DNA from: Cryoendolithus antarcticus
Lineage: Eukaryota; Ascomycota; Dothideomycetes; Cladosporiales; Cladosporiaceae
Length of the DNA stretch: 64,000 nt
Direction of reading: 5' to 3'
NCBI GenBank assembly: GCA_002077065.1
Contig: NAJO01000006.1
Span: forward strand, 744,001 to 808,000
The first letter of the stretch is position 1; every line of letters begins with the position of its first letter. The notes under the pieces are model-generated. The model searched no databases. It saw only the letters and a list, made by a program, of their open reading frames with translations, and was not told the DNA's origin. Positions 38,895 through 50,060 of the stretch are shown piece by piece. A program made the position numbers and the translations under genes.

Positions 38895-39136
38895 CATGGT
38901 CCATACTAGGCCGCTGCTTTTATTGATCGCTGATCCGCGAACTCAAGAAGCCAGGCTCTCTGCTTCCTAGTCGCGGATCTGATCATTATGGGTATAGCAG
39001 TAATGAATCCTCCTCGCCGTACAGCACATCGGCTTCGCGTTACTCTGCTTCCACGGCTATAGCCTCGCTGTCGACCACCTGGGGAGAGCTATCTCGTCAA
39101 TCGCGCGTCCGATCCTCAGTCCGCCGGGATCCCTCC

Positions 39137-40684
39137 TCAGATCTTGTCTATGTAATCGTCTGATCCGCTGCTACGCGCCTTCCGCGCCTTCGCTCGTGCC
39201 TTGGCGCTGCGGGTCTTCTTGACTGCGGGCTCATCCGGTTCAGAGTCTACGATCATACCACCCTTATCGAGATAGTCGTTGACAGCGGCCCGCACGTTCC
39301 CATCGTGCTCCAATAACATCTGCGTTGCATCCTCGAAGGAGATCTCCCCGAGAACATCCATGAGCTCTGCCAGGTCTGCCGAATGTAATATCGGTGCCAA
39401 CCCATTGCGACGCTTCTTGATCAGCTTGGCGGGTCTCTCTGGCAAGGTCGACTTTGTGCCATCCCAATGGTCGGCGTCATCTTCACCCCAGTACTCCTGA
39501 TCTCCCTCGAGCTCACGAAGATCCTTCTCAAGCAGTTCCTCCGCCAGCTCAGCATCTGTCAGAGGCGCAACCTTACCGGTAGCACCGTGACCGCCACAGA
39601 GTAGATCATGAACATACTCCTCTAGTGCGTCACGTGCACTTTGGATTTGGTATTCGATGCGTTCGTCGATGAGATCGGAATACTGTCCACCAGGAGAAAT
39701 CATATACGACTCCAACTGCTCGGCAAACGCTCTTGTGGGCGCGTGGTTGAAGACCTGCTGAGGAAGCACAAACTCGATATTGTGCACGTCCGTCAGTCTC
39801 GCGAACGGAAGAAGGACTAGCTGAATGTTTGAGAGACCATGGATACTGGTCTCACGTGGTTTGTTCTTCTCCACGTCCCACCAATATGTTGAGCCTCGCG
39901 CGATCGCAGCGCCGCGGTTCTTCATGCTGCTTGGCGGAAGGTCATTCCGAAAGTGAACTTGGAGGCGGGTGATACGTTTCTGGGCCCCGCGATCTTTGCT
40001 CAGCATGTCGGCCAAGGCGTAGGTCATGAAGTAAGTGTTAATCGCCAGGTGTTTGCTGCCGTCGCCTGGAAAAATCGTAACGTTGATGCGTTTGAGACGA
40101 GAGAAACCGAACTCATTGCAGTCGTGGATTTTGGTAGAGAAGCGCGTGTCCAGATTGCGATCTGTGGCATACTGCAGGGGTTGGCGGCCAGAGTTGACGA
40201 ATTCAATGCCACCATCGAGAAAGCCCTCGTGGACATGGACAGCGAACGTACGCTCCTCGTAGACTGCTTCGGTTACCTCTTCCTTGACTCCCTTACAGAT
40301 ACGCATCAGGTCGGCCGTAGAATTCCTCCGCCATCTGTTCTCGTCGGGCTCGTCGTCTGTGTCAGTGGGTCCGCACGTCGGCTCAATCACGATATGTCTG
40401 TCTGGCAGTGAGCCTGCGAAGATGGCTCTGCGGATCTCTGTCGGAAGTTTTAAGAACGGACAAGCTCCTGATGTCGGGGGAATGCGAGGATTCTTGCCTT
40501 CACCTGGATCGAGAACAGTGTGGTGTGGGCGTGCAACGACCCATCGAGTGCCGAGAAGGAAGTGTACAATTTCTGCGCGGAGCTCAGCCGGCAGAAGAGC
40601 ACAGCCTGGGATCTTGAAGATAATGCTCGGCCAGATCTGATCGCGAGTTGCTTGTGTAGGTATCGCACTGTTTGCCGACGCCAT
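39137..40684 (-). CDS. Hypothetical protein with F-box-like start and UBA/CUE-like end
   Basis: 515 aa from the ATG at 40684; the extra upstream frame begins with TTG. An LPTEIRRAIFAGSLPD motif is of the F-box-like kind common in large fungal families of unknown function. The middle contains alternating strands (LKRINVTIFPGDG). Near the C-terminus, SFEDATQMLLEHDGNVRAAVNDYL fits a UBA/CUE three-helix domain, followed by a basic Lys/Arg/Ala tail that could be a nuclear localisation signal. A link to ubiquitin is inferred from these two ends. TATATAA lies at 41057-41063 in the upstream region. Confidence 0.65.
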   Translation of the reverse strand: MASANSAIPTQATRDQIWPSIIFKIPGCALLPAELRAEIVHFLLGTRWVVARPHHTVLDPGEGKNPRIPPTSGACPFLKLPTEIRRAIFAGSLPDRHIVIEPTCGPTDTDDEPDENRWRRNSTADLMRICKGVKEEVTEAVYEERTFAVHVHEGFLDGGIEFVNSGRQPLQYATDRNLDTRFSTKIHDCNEFGFSRLKRINVTIFPGDGSKHLAINTYFMTYALADMLSKDRGAQKRITRLQVHFRNDLPPSSMKNRGAAIARGSTYWWDVEKNKPRETSIHGLSNIQLVLLPFARLTDVHNIEFVLPQQVFNHAPTRAFAEQLESYMISPGGQYSDLIDERIEYQIQSARDALEEYVHDLLCGGHGATGKVAPLTDAELAEELLEKDLRELEGDQEYWGEDDADHWDGTKSTLPERPAKLIKKRRNGLAPILHSADLAELMDVLGEISFEDATQMLLEHDGNVRAAVNDYLDKGGMIVDSEPDEPAVKKTRSAKARAKARKARSSGSDDYIDKI

Positions 40685-41172
40685 GAAGGTGCTTGTACGC
40701 GTTGGCTGGCGGAATGCGTTTCGTATCAAAGTGGCCAGATGAGCAAACCGTGATCGTATGTAATGGGAGGAGACTGCAGTAGAGATGAGTGTAATCTCGT
40801 GCCGGGTGTATCTACGTTCATTCGTTTGACCAGGTCGCGGGCCGTTTCACGTGCAGTGAGGCCGCTGTTGCGGCAGGCACGACCGGTGAAACCACAAGCC
40901 AATCCGGCTACCTGCATATGTAAGGCACATGCTACGCAAGCCTTACCATTTACTCGTGACAACACAATCCCTGTGAGACTGAGAAGGCTGTATACTTGAG
41001 TCACAATCTCCCTCCAGCTGGAATTCGTGAAATGGTCACGAATCATACCTCGAGGCTATATAAGCATTCGACTCGCCAGTATGCTTGCCTATGATTTGTG
41101 CCACCATGCCTTATGCTTCATTTTCGACTTCCAAGTCACATCTCATCACAGTCATAACACATCTTGCATTGC
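40685..41172. other. Intergenic, promoter of the UBA-like gene
   Basis: 488 bases between the start of the UBA-like gene and the 3' end of RTC3. A TATATAA box lies at about 41057 and a few short frames occur; no gene seen. Confidence 0.45.
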
Positions 41173-41708
41173 TCAGTGACCGACCGATGGCCCGCTGTTG
41201 ATGTTCCGGTCGCCGTTGCGGGCTTGGGACTGCGAAGGAAAGTGAGCATTCTGACTATGATGCCGATAAGGGATGGTCTGCTTACCTCAGTCTCAATGAT
41301 ATCGCCCTTCTCTAAGATCGCAGCAATCACGTCGTCGTCCTTGTGGGTACCGAATTCTGTTTCCAACGTGCCCTTCGAAGCCGCGTCGTGGACGCCTTGT
41401 GTGCCGTGCCTGTTCAAGGTATCAGCAAGATGCTCCTGCTTACGACATCGATCGCTCACGCAGCTCCGTCTCTTTCTCTCTTCTTGCTCGTAGCCAAGCA
41501 AAGAGCGGTCGGCTTAGCTACCCATCAACCCACAGAGGGAGGCTTACTTGTGTGTCACAAACACCTTGAATCCACTGACCACCTGCGCCATGGGGATGGT
41601 CTTGTCGGTCTTCCAGTTCTTGACTGCCTCGGCGGAGTCGACGAAAACAATAAAGTCGTCTTCCTTGCCCTTGTAGTGAACCTTGACTTGGGGAGCGTTT
41701 CCTCTCAT
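41173..41708 (-). CDS. RTC3: RTC3-like protein (SBDS N-terminal domain)
   Basis: Small stand-alone SBDS-N (FYSH) domain protein related to yeast Rtc3/Hgh-type factors with roles in RNA metabolism and stress. Exons 41708-41548, 41409-41286 and 41229-41173 give 113 aa; introns are 138 nt and 56 nt, GT-AG. The spliced protein starts MRGNAPQVKVHYKGKEDD and contains FIVFVDSAEAVKNWKTDK, GFKVFVTHKHGTQGVHDAAS and FGTHKDDDVIAAILEKGD, all typical of the family. Length agrees with the yeast protein (about 111 aa). No single open frame covers it, so it is easily missed. Confidence 0.88.
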
Positions 41709-42172
41709 GATGAACGGTAGTGCGGTGTCGTTTGTGGTGGAGTGTCTGTCAAAGCGGGAGTGGAGTTTTAAGGACGGCTTTTCGAGATGAGACTGATAGG
41801 GAGCAGGTTGTGTGTTGCAACGGAGTACAATGTGGGTTTCTGACTACTGCGGGCAGCTGTGGTTAAATGTCACGAGAGGTCGCGTGCAGCTTCATATGCA
41901 CGATGACGTCGCCGGTATGGGTTCCATCAATTGAGACTCCTTCCTTGACATGACAGAAGGGCAACATGGAACTCGCTGTACCCTAGTCCTCCCAAGTGTG
42001 CATCGATCACCCATCTTCAACATGCTCAGTTCCTGATGTTCGACAGCCGAATGTTGTCAAAATTCTGGTTCCTGATCCGAAGCCTGCAGTGAACATGGCT
42101 TGCGACAGTCTATTGACTGTGGTAGCTCAACCAGCGCTCTTGCACTGATCACGTCTGGCTCACCCAGAACGC
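41709..42172. other. Divergent promoter of RTC3 and the STB6-like gene
   Basis: 464 bases between divergent starts. No gene; no clear operator. Confidence 0.45.
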
Positions 42173-44776
42173 ATGGCATGGCGAGCCTCCATGGACGACG
42201 CCAGGTCGCGCCCTCCGCCCCTGCAGACAGCTTCACTCGCAAGACCGACAACAGCACCACATCATGGAACTCCAAAAAGTCCTGTGGATTCGTCGGCTGC
42301 ATCCGGCCGAGACGTCGTCGTCAAGCCGGGCCATCAACGCTTCGTCCTTAACGATCCTGTAGCCTTCCGCTATCTCGAGGAGGACCCATCAACGACAGTA
42401 CTCGAGCGTCGCCGCGAGCTTGAAGGCTATGAGTCCTATATCGTGGAGCAGTGGACGACTTCCCGGACTCATCCGACGTTTGTCATTACGACATTCACCG
42501 GCGATGCATCTCACAAGATCGTTGTCGGCGTGCTCAGTGTACCGACTGAGGAGTTATCATGGTCTCCACGACTACGAGTCTACTTCAAGGCACTCAATCA
42601 GTACCATGCCCGCCGACGTGATACACCGCTGGGCATATTGATGGTCACGAACCTTTCGGCCTTCCCATCGTCACTTTCCGTCATACCTGTACCGGATGGA
42701 GATTTGAAGAAGCACCGATTCGACTTCTTCGTTAACGAGAATCTGAAGCGACTCGGCTGTTCCGGCAGGATGGGCTTGACACTTGCTACGCCGGCACCAG
42801 CCACTGCGGCAAAGTTCCATCAGCTTTACCGAACATCTGACAAGAACGATATTTACAAATCTGTAATCGAGCTGGTCAAACTTTGCCAGTCAGCATTGAT
42901 GCTCTTCAACAAGCTTGATGTCGACTATGCTGATGGTCTGCTGTGTGATGTCACCGAACGTGCCATCAACGACTGGTGGGTCGAGATGGGAAGCGACTAC
43001 TACAGTATTGAGCCACACGATGGCATATTGGGTCCTACGACCGTGGCAGCCCTTCTGGGCTTGCTTATGGGTGCTCGTAACAGACTTCACTCGGTCGGAG
43101 CTCCTGTGAGCAAGGATGCCTTCGATGTCGATGCAATGAAACGAGGAATCAGCACCTTCCAGAAGCAACAACGAATCACTAGATCGCGGCGGCTCGATCG
43201 CGATACACTCAGCCGGTTGCACCGAGCCAGCGCAAAGGCAGCCAGCAGCGAAAGCTGGGGTGTACCAAAGGTGGTCAAGTCAACTATGGCCGAGCTGAGT
43301 GGCAAAGGTGGCGAGATGGTCATGGATGCTGTCGGTCGTCGCGACAAGGCTGGTCTCGCCGAGATTGAGACTTCCGATCTCGAGCGGTTCGTCCAGCTCA
43401 TCTATGGCGAACATTGCAAATGGTTGTGGTACGGTAAGCCACTCAAGAGTACAAAGCTTCCAATGGACGTTCATCCCGGTCGCGGCGGCGATGGTCCAGG
43501 CTTAGAATTCAAGCCCGACGAGCATGGCGGCTTCACTTGGACTGCACGAAAGTCGACTATCGATGGAATGCCGAATGCACCTAGACCTCATCATGTCGAT
43601 CGTACGATGACGGATATCGCGGATGGTGACACTGAAGATGACGAAGTGCACAAGGGTGGCCTATTGAAGCGTGCAAGTGGTTTGAGACACGATGCGAAGA
43701 GCAAGATCAAAGGCGTCGTGGGTATCAAAAGCCATCAGTCGAAGCTGTCACAGGATGGATCACCCCGATCGCCTGTGGAAGACGGTCATCGCAGACCGAT
43801 CCTGCAAAGATCGCTTCATTCTGCTGCCAGTAGCATTGGAAGTCAAGATATAAGAGATCCCACGCTGGTCATGGCGAACTCGGGAGAGGGCATCAGGCAG
43901 TCAATGGAGAAGGATGAGCACTTGGCGAGTCGTCGACCAGCAACTATAGAGGAGGCTTCGAGACCATCGAAGGAAACGACAAGTGGTACTCTGCGAGCCG
44001 AGCGCGACGAAGAGGATACAGCCGAGGACCACACTGATGCTGGGTCGGACACCATGTCCACTGTTCCATCTCGCAGAAATCGCCCTTCAATCACTGAGCG
44101 GGATTACCATGGCGTGGATCTCGACGAGGTACTTCCCGATGGAGCAGACACTGAGCGAGGTCCAGGTGTGGCATTTCGACGAACGCTCTCAATGAGCCAC
44201 TTCGCCTCAGTGGAGGGCGATGTCACAGCGCCGGAACACTACCCGCGTCACCTCAGCTTCAGTCTAGCAGAAGACAGTCTCCTCACTTGGGATCCCGTTG
44301 TTCGGCACGATGATGCAGATAGCGATGATGACGACCTTGCACTCCAGATGGCTACTCACGAGCTAGACGCCAAGACAGCTCTGACTTACAACGAGGCCAT
44401 CAATGAGATGACCACGAATACTGCACCTTGGACTACTTCTCAGATCGCCAAACTTCGTGAGATCTTGCCACTCGCCAATCATAATGCAGACAAGCTGGCC
44501 GAGATGTATGCACCCCATCTCGAGTCGCTGAAAGGCTTGCAGCAGCATACTGAGATCATGCTGCGTGGCGAGCGCGAGGCGCTGGAGGAAGGTGGCAAAG
44601 AACTCGAGCAGCTGGCTGCAAAGCTAGAGTATGAGATCAATGGACTCAAAGACCGGGTCGAGGATGTTGAGACTGGCGTTGGGGAGTTCGAGAGGTCTGT
44701 CAGGAGGGTGGAGGATCGCGTGACGGAGCTGGAGAAGGATGAGGGGAGGCGAGATCGTCGGTGCGTCGTACAGTGA
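42173..44776 (+). CDS. STB6-like (Sin3-binding) conserved fungal protein
   Basis: 867 aa, single exon. The N-terminal third (GHQRFVLNDPVAFRYLEED, EGYESYIVEQWTTSRTHPT, VVGVLSVPTEE) resembles the conserved N-terminal domain of STB6-type proteins; HDGILGPTTVAALLGLLMG and FQKQQRITRSRRLDRDT form a second conserved block near 300-350. The middle is Ser/Asp-rich and probably disordered. A C-terminal coiled coil of about 100 residues (EREALEEGGKELEQLAAKL and onward) ends in RCVVQ, close to a prenylation-like CxxQ box (CVVQ). STB proteins were named for Sin3 binding in yeast; chromatin function here is inference. Confidence 0.65.
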   Translation: MAWRASMDDARSRPPPLQTASLARPTTAPHHGTPKSPVDSSAASGRDVVVKPGHQRFVLNDPVAFRYLEEDPSTTVLERRRELEGYESYIVEQWTTSRTHPTFVITTFTGDASHKIVVGVLSVPTEELSWSPRLRVYFKALNQYHARRRDTPLGILMVTNLSAFPSSLSVIPVPDGDLKKHRFDFFVNENLKRLGCSGRMGLTLATPAPATAAKFHQLYRTSDKNDIYKSVIELVKLCQSALMLFNKLDVDYADGLLCDVTERAINDWWVEMGSDYYSIEPHDGILGPTTVAALLGLLMGARNRLHSVGAPVSKDAFDVDAMKRGISTFQKQQRITRSRRLDRDTLSRLHRASAKAASSESWGVPKVVKSTMAELSGKGGEMVMDAVGRRDKAGLAEIETSDLERFVQLIYGEHCKWLWYGKPLKSTKLPMDVHPGRGGDGPGLEFKPDEHGGFTWTARKSTIDGMPNAPRPHHVDRTMTDIADGDTEDDEVHKGGLLKRASGLRHDAKSKIKGVVGIKSHQSKLSQDGSPRSPVEDGHRRPILQRSLHSAASSIGSQDIRDPTLVMANSGEGIRQSMEKDEHLASRRPATIEEASRPSKETTSGTLRAERDEEDTAEDHTDAGSDTMSTVPSRRNRPSITERDYHGVDLDEVLPDGADTERGPGVAFRRTLSMSHFASVEGDVTAPEHYPRHLSFSLAEDSLLTWDPVVRHDDADSDDDDLALQMATHELDAKTALTYNEAINEMTTNTAPWTTSQIAKLREILPLANHNADKLAEMYAPHLESLKGLQQHTEIMLRGEREALEEGGKELEQLAAKLEYEINGLKDRVEDVETGVGEFERSVRRVEDRVTELEKDEGRRDRRCVVQ

Positions 44777-45180
44777 GATAGACAGGCACTCGGTGATATG
44801 CACACGAAGCTTGGGCCCATAATAAGGACTTTGTCCGGTACAAAATAGATCGTACCCTCACCCTGCTGCGGCCTCTGTGTCAGGTCTCACTTGCGCCACA
44901 CGGTGGACATTTGGACATTTGATCAGGCTACAGATCGATCGAAATCACCTGTCATTACCGTCGGTCACGCCGACGACAATGACCATTGAAGTTTCCTGTG
45001 TGGCCACAAGGTTACACACAAGGCGCCGCTAGCATGGTACAGTCCCGCTGCCAACCTTGACTTCACTCTTGGCCGACTGGTCTCGCCCTTTGCAGCTTCA
45101 CTCACCATGGCCTCATTGTAACAACTCGCCAACCTCTCCTAACTCCATAATATTGCTCACCACGCCCCAGACCCCTCGAG
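44777..45180. other. Intergenic between STB6-like and small F-box-like gene
   Basis: 404 bases with no gene seen. C-rich, pyrimidine-biased sequence before the ATG at 45181. Confidence 0.4.
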
Positions 45181-45840
45181 ATGGCGCCCCGTCCCTTCCG
45201 CGCCCTCTGCCCCGCAGCGCCCAAACGCGCTCCCCCACCACCAACCCACCGCCCAACAACCTTCTACGACCTCCCCCCCGAATTGCGCGTGGAGATCTAC
45301 AAGCTCGCCCTGCTCAACACGCACCTACACATCCTCCCCGAAGCCTCCGCCTCGCAACCGCCTCACAGCCTTACCCTGACAACGAAACAAATCCGCCTCG
45401 AAGTCCTCCCGCTCCTCCACTCAACCTGCCCCATAACAGCCTCGATAACCGACTTCGATTTCACATCACTGCTCACATGGCTAAAGACCATGCCACCAGA
45501 CCAGGAAACGAATCTCTGCAAGAACGAGCGCCTTAAAGTGATTCTCAAAACGACCATCAACGAAAAGAAAGAGAAGACTTCCAACAGTTCGCGCAATAGC
45601 AGTGCGCTGAAGCGCTGGTTGCATCTCAGAGCTGATCGGTATCGTGCGCAGCCTGGCTGGGTGTACGAGGGGCGGACGCCGGATGGGAGGACGAGCAGTG
45701 ATCTGAAGAGGAAGTATAAGAGGGCTGCGGTGGAGGGGGAGAAGAGGGAGTTGGGGGTTATGTTGAGGGCTGTGGGGATTCCGGTTGTGGAGGGGAGTAG
45801 GTTTAGGGATGATAGTGCGGAAGGGGGGAGTGAGGGGTGA
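45181..45840 (+). CDS. Small F-box/2EXR-like protein
   Basis: 219 aa. After a Pro-rich start, FYDLPPELRVEIYKLALLN is the LPxELRxxIY motif found in many fungal F-box-like or 2EXR proteins. The C-terminal half is basic (RKYKRAAVEGEKRELG). Function unknown; such proteins are numerous in Dothideomycetes and related classes. The strong C-rich bias at the 5' end and G-rich bias at the 3' end on the coding strand are unusual. Confidence 0.6.
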   Translation: MAPRPFRALCPAAPKRAPPPPTHRPTTFYDLPPELRVEIYKLALLNTHLHILPEASASQPPHSLTLTTKQIRLEVLPLLHSTCPITASITDFDFTSLLTWLKTMPPDQETNLCKNERLKVILKTTINEKKEKTSNSSRNSSALKRWLHLRADRYRAQPGWVYEGRTPDGRTSSDLKRKYKRAAVEGEKRELGVMLRAVGIPVVEGSRFRDDSAEGGSEG

Positions 45841-46340
45841 TGGCGATGATGGACGGCGGGGGAATGCTATGGGTTTAGCGGGCGTTGGGATCGACATGGT
45901 TTGGATTATGGTGTGATGATGGGGCCGGCATTGACGGCAAGGGGGATTTTATGAGACACGGTATTGGAAGTGGTAATAAGGTGAGCTGGACTGGTCGTTC
46001 CTGTATGACTCGGAGGTAAGGCAATTACACATTGTATGCTACTACGAATCTGCTAAAACAGGCTGGGTAGTAGCGTATCGCTTTCACTTTCACAGCATGG
46101 TCATCCGACTTTGAAGGGACGCCGACGATGGTCCCGACGATAAAGATCCTGCTGATTAGCCACATATTGCTGCGTGGTTTGAGCATCATTGACATTGTGG
46201 CCTTGTCAAGGCAAACGAGTGTCATAGCTGTACCAAGATCACGAGGACCAGGTCGGATTGTGAAAGGAGTCTGTGGGCACAGATCGTGGCTTTGCTAATT
46301 TCTTGCTGAAACGGCCTACGAATAGCCGACAGGTGCTTCT
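45841..46340. other. Intergenic, convergent 3' ends
   Basis: About 500 bases between the F-box-like gene and the decaying gene on the opposite strand. Nothing recognisable. Confidence 0.4.
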
Positions 46341-48756
46341 TCACGTGACAACAAGCCAGCGACCTGCCCTGTTTGACGCTTGCTGGACTGCACATGTCAC
46401 GCAGCAGTTTGGTCCTCTTAGCATGACTTTAAATCTGACAGTTTTGCCCTGTCGATGGAGCCACCAAAGAGTGTACCATCGTGAGATTCTGCTCAGCATA
46501 GTCGGAGTGATCCAGATCCTGCTACCATCGAGAGCCTCTGGCATGTACTCAAACCTGCCTACATATCGCTTCAGGACGACAGCCTCATTCGCTAGTTGCA
46601 GGACCTGGGGTTCCGTCGGGAGGTGATCACAGAATTCAGTCTTGCGGACTGTAGCGAGGCTATCGTACAAATCCCGATAGCCAGTATAGGCTATGTGGAC
46701 GTCATTGGCGAAACGATTGTCAACTTCCGAGCGATGGGATGTGATGGGAGTCGTGTATCTCAACCGAAGCGAAACCACGAATCGATCTAATGGTCTGGCG
46801 ATCTTGGGCTTACTGGAAGTAGAGTCAGACTAAGCACGTCATATTTGCAGGCTCATAGGATCTTGGCTTACTCAAACGTGGCGGGACCAGACTCCTCGCA
46901 AAAGTGAATGCGAGCGATTCAACGCTAATCGAAGAGTGAGGCATGATCTCTCGGCCGTCCGGGGAAGCATCAAGTATGTGAGATTTACAGATTCCATCGC
47001 ACCAAGGCTTTCCCTGCTCGACACATATCCCGCCGACCATCAGATCACTCGGGTCGAGCAGGTCCAGAGTGTTGATGCGAACGCTCCAGCCTCTTCGCGA
47101 GAAAAGCACCCAGTCGCCTCCTGTGGATGTGAAATCACGAACTGCACTGGGATCCAAGTGATACATTATCGTCATCATCCAAACTTCTGGTGTCACCTTA
47201 AAAAGGTCGTCGCAGCGGCTCGTGTCAACCTGGTCGCTCGTGATAGATGGGTCCGTCAGCCGAAGTCCCTCGCATGCGGCAATATCGTTGACATGACACA
47301 GGGCGATCAGCAGCTTTGCGACACTTTTCATTCGCCATTCGATCCTGCCCCATCATCCATATGGAGCTCCGATGCGTTCAATGAACGTCGAGACTTCAGT
47401 TCTGAAATTCCGCAGAGCCCGTTTATGACCGAGCATTGCTTCGTAAGTGAAAAGCGAAGAGTTCGCAGACATATCGCGGTCGAATAAGAAACTTGCTGCT
47501 TCACGAAACTTCCTCTCCGTGTCCGGACCAGTCACACCCAGTGCACCTACACTGTCTGAGATTCCAAAACAGGCTAAGGCTCCAATGCCCTGATACTGGA
47601 AATGTTCCATTAAGAACAATGCAAAACCACAGATCATTAGCGTAAGTTCCATGGTTACGTCCCCACTTCCTCCATCGATAAGCTTGCGAGTACCATATCC
47701 ACGTGCGAGGCTATAACGCAGACTTGTCAGGGCGATGTCTTCGTCCGTTCCTTTGATGGAGAAGACTTCCTCGGGCTGGCTCTCGCTCGTGTCAAACAAA
47801 ATGACCGACGGTTCGTCATCTTCTTGGAGGTCGTTGATATCCGACCCGATCTCCAGCGAGCATTCGTGCCTTGGCTGCCGTCCGTGACTAAATGTCGTAG
47901 AGCTTCCCGCTTTGCCGGTGTACACATGGACATTAAGACCCAAGATGTGATGTACCCACACGATCGTCGCGCAGACGCCGTCCGAATACGCCGGTCTCCT
48001 ACTCTGTATCATGATGCTATACCGCGACGGAAATCTCGAGATTCGGGGCAGCAACTCCAGCAGACCTTGAAAGATAGTCTTGTGGATTGGGCGCAGAGCT
48101 TTATCTCTGTCTGGGTAGTCCGTGCCACCGTCATTCCTGACATAGCCCAGACGTACCGCGACATCGAACAAAAGCTGCTCCCAATCATAAGCAACGGTCT
48201 GTTCTTGGCACGCCACCAGGACGCGCCGAATGTTTTCCTGATCTGGGTAATCCATGACAGCAGCCTCCGTGTGAGATGCCTCTAGCCTTTGGTAATGGCC
48301 CACGATGGCCGTAGCGATTGTGTCTTCGTGATATAACGCACAGAGGAAGGAGCACTGCACAACCATAGCAAAGCTTCCAGACAAGCTGTTCGACTTGAAC
48401 GCCGCTAGCACTGTCGGTCCTGCACCTGCGTGCAACATGATTGATCCCGCAAGCGTTTTGACACGGGAACTTGCATTGACTCTGCTTTTACACGAGTTTG
48501 CAAACTTGCTTTCGATAAGCACCTTTCCCAGCAGCTGTGTGAGGTCCTCCTCGGTGACCACGTCAGAGCCAGAGTTCTGTTAATCTGGGGTGAGTGAATG
48601 AGAAAAGAGCATGAAACAAGACGTAGACGAAGGAAGCATTACCTGTACCTGGCGTGCGTAGTTCAGGATCTCGGTCGCGGTTGCGGTCACCAAACGGCTC
48701 ATCGGAATTAGTTTCGTGGTTTCGACAGTCAAGCTGAATTGACTAGTGAACGGCAT
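46341..48756 (-). pseudogene. Probable decaying gene of unknown family
   Basis: Exon 1 48756-48643 (MPFTSQFSLTVETTK...) joins in phase 0 across a 66-nt GT-AG intron to a long frame from 48576. That frame ends at TGA 47353-47355, yet the same frame resumes immediately and stays sensible for another ~170 codons (WGRIEWRMKSVAKLLIALCH ...) to 46825. A third block, open from 46829 to 46341 (PLDRFVVSLRLRYTT ... ISRWYTLWWLHRQGK), lies in another frame. The best-looking intron between blocks 2 and 3 (GTAAGC...CTGAC...CCAG, 59 nt) would leave it out of frame by one. Either there are two lesions or unusual short introns. I do not recognise the family; the text suggests a soluble protein of about 750 aa. 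Confidence 0.5.
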
Positions 48757-49277
48757 ATTGAAGATCTGTGTCAGGGAGGCGACCAGGTGTCGTCGATGCA
48801 CATGTGCATCTTTCGATCAGAGAGGCAGCACAGCAGTACATAGGACCATCGTCCATACACAGCCTCGCTTCGCTGTCACCTGTGCGGGCCTGCTGCAGAC
48901 GTGCCGCAGGTGTGCCTCAGCACACAATGGACTGCAGCACGAGGCCAGCGCGTCCATTGTTCACCTGAAGACTTCGAGAAGCCCAATTCACTACATGGGG
49001 CTGAGTCGACTGTCGATGGCCTGGCTGAGCCGAATGGAGACCATAAGGGCTATGCTGAGAAGGCCGCTTGAGTCAAAAGAGTGTAGGCAGAACCGATGTT
49101 ATGTGGAAGATCTTAGGGCCAACGGAGTTTGGCGAATCGGAAGATCTTATGTCCGAGCGGCTCCGAAAAGTGCAGTTACACTTCCATCTCTATCGTGCTC
49201 GCCAACATCGACTCATACGCGTTTCGTCCCGTACAACAGAACGTCCACGAGCAGCTCCATACTGGCAATCCGCAGCC
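48757..49277. other. Divergent promoter of UTP11 and the decaying gene
   Basis: About 520 bases. Several unrelated open frames but no gene. Holds the UTP11 promoter. Confidence 0.4.
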
Positions 49278-50060
49278 ATGTCCTCCATGCGCAACGCCGT
49301 CCAACGGCGCAACCACAAAGAGCGCGCCCAGCCCGCCGAACGCCAAAAATGGGGCATCCTCGAAAAACACAAAGACTACTCCCTCCGCGCCAAAGACCAC
49401 AACCTCAAGAAGCGCAAGCTCTCCGCTCTCAAAAGTAAGGCGGCCGACCGTAACGAGGATGAATTCTACTTCGGCATGATGTCCAGCCAATCGCGCAACG
49501 GCGTGAAAGTTGCGAAGCGAGGGGAGGAGAATAGTGGCGGGGGAGGGAAGACTCTTAACATGGATGTGGTGAGGCTGATGAAGACGCAAGATGTGGGGTA
49601 CTTAAGGACTGTGCTGCAGGCTACTAGGAGGGAGATGGAGGGTTTGGAGAAAGAGGTTCGGGGACAAGAGGTTGGGGTGAGGACTACGGCACCGGCGCCT
49701 GGGAAAGGGAGGTTGGTGTTTGGGGAGAGTGGGGAGGATGTGGTGGCAGTACCTGTAGTTCCGATGGAGGATGACGAGGACGACCTGGCGGATTTGGATG
49801 GGTTAGACGACGAGGATGAAGAGGTTGAGGATGAAGAAAAGCCGGCTGTGCCCATGACGAAAGCTGAGAAGGTGGCGGCGAAGCGAAGAAGACATGCGCT
49901 CGAAGTGAAGCAGAATAAACTGGAGAGCCTTCGGGATCGGGCGAAGAAGCTGTCCACCGCACTACGGGAGGTGGAAGACCAGCGAATTCGCATGACCGGC
50001 AAGGGAGGTGGCGTGAATAAGAAAGGCGTGGTCTACAAGAATCGAGAACGAGCGCGGTGA
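49278..50060 (+). CDS. UTP11: U3 snoRNP-associated protein UTP11
   Basis: Component of the small-subunit processome needed for 18S rRNA maturation in the nucleolus. 260 aa from ATG 49278. The start MSSMRNAVQRRNHKERAQPA, LEKHKDYSLRAKDHNLKK and DEFYFGMMSSQ are hallmark UTP11 sequences; LMKTQDVGYLRT is also conserved. An acidic insertion (DDEDDLADLDGLDDEDEE) is followed by a basic coiled-coil tail ending KGVVYKNRERAR. Length fits fungal UTP11. The open frame upstream of 49278 lacks conservation and was not used. Confidence 0.92.
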   Translation: MSSMRNAVQRRNHKERAQPAERQKWGILEKHKDYSLRAKDHNLKKRKLSALKSKAADRNEDEFYFGMMSSQSRNGVKVAKRGEENSGGGGKTLNMDVVRLMKTQDVGYLRTVLQATRREMEGLEKEVRGQEVGVRTTAPAPGKGRLVFGESGEDVVAVPVVPMEDDEDDLADLDGLDDEDEEVEDEEKPAVPMTKAEKVAAKRRRHALEVKQNKLESLRDRAKKLSTALREVEDQRIRMTGKGGGVNKKGVVYKNRERAR

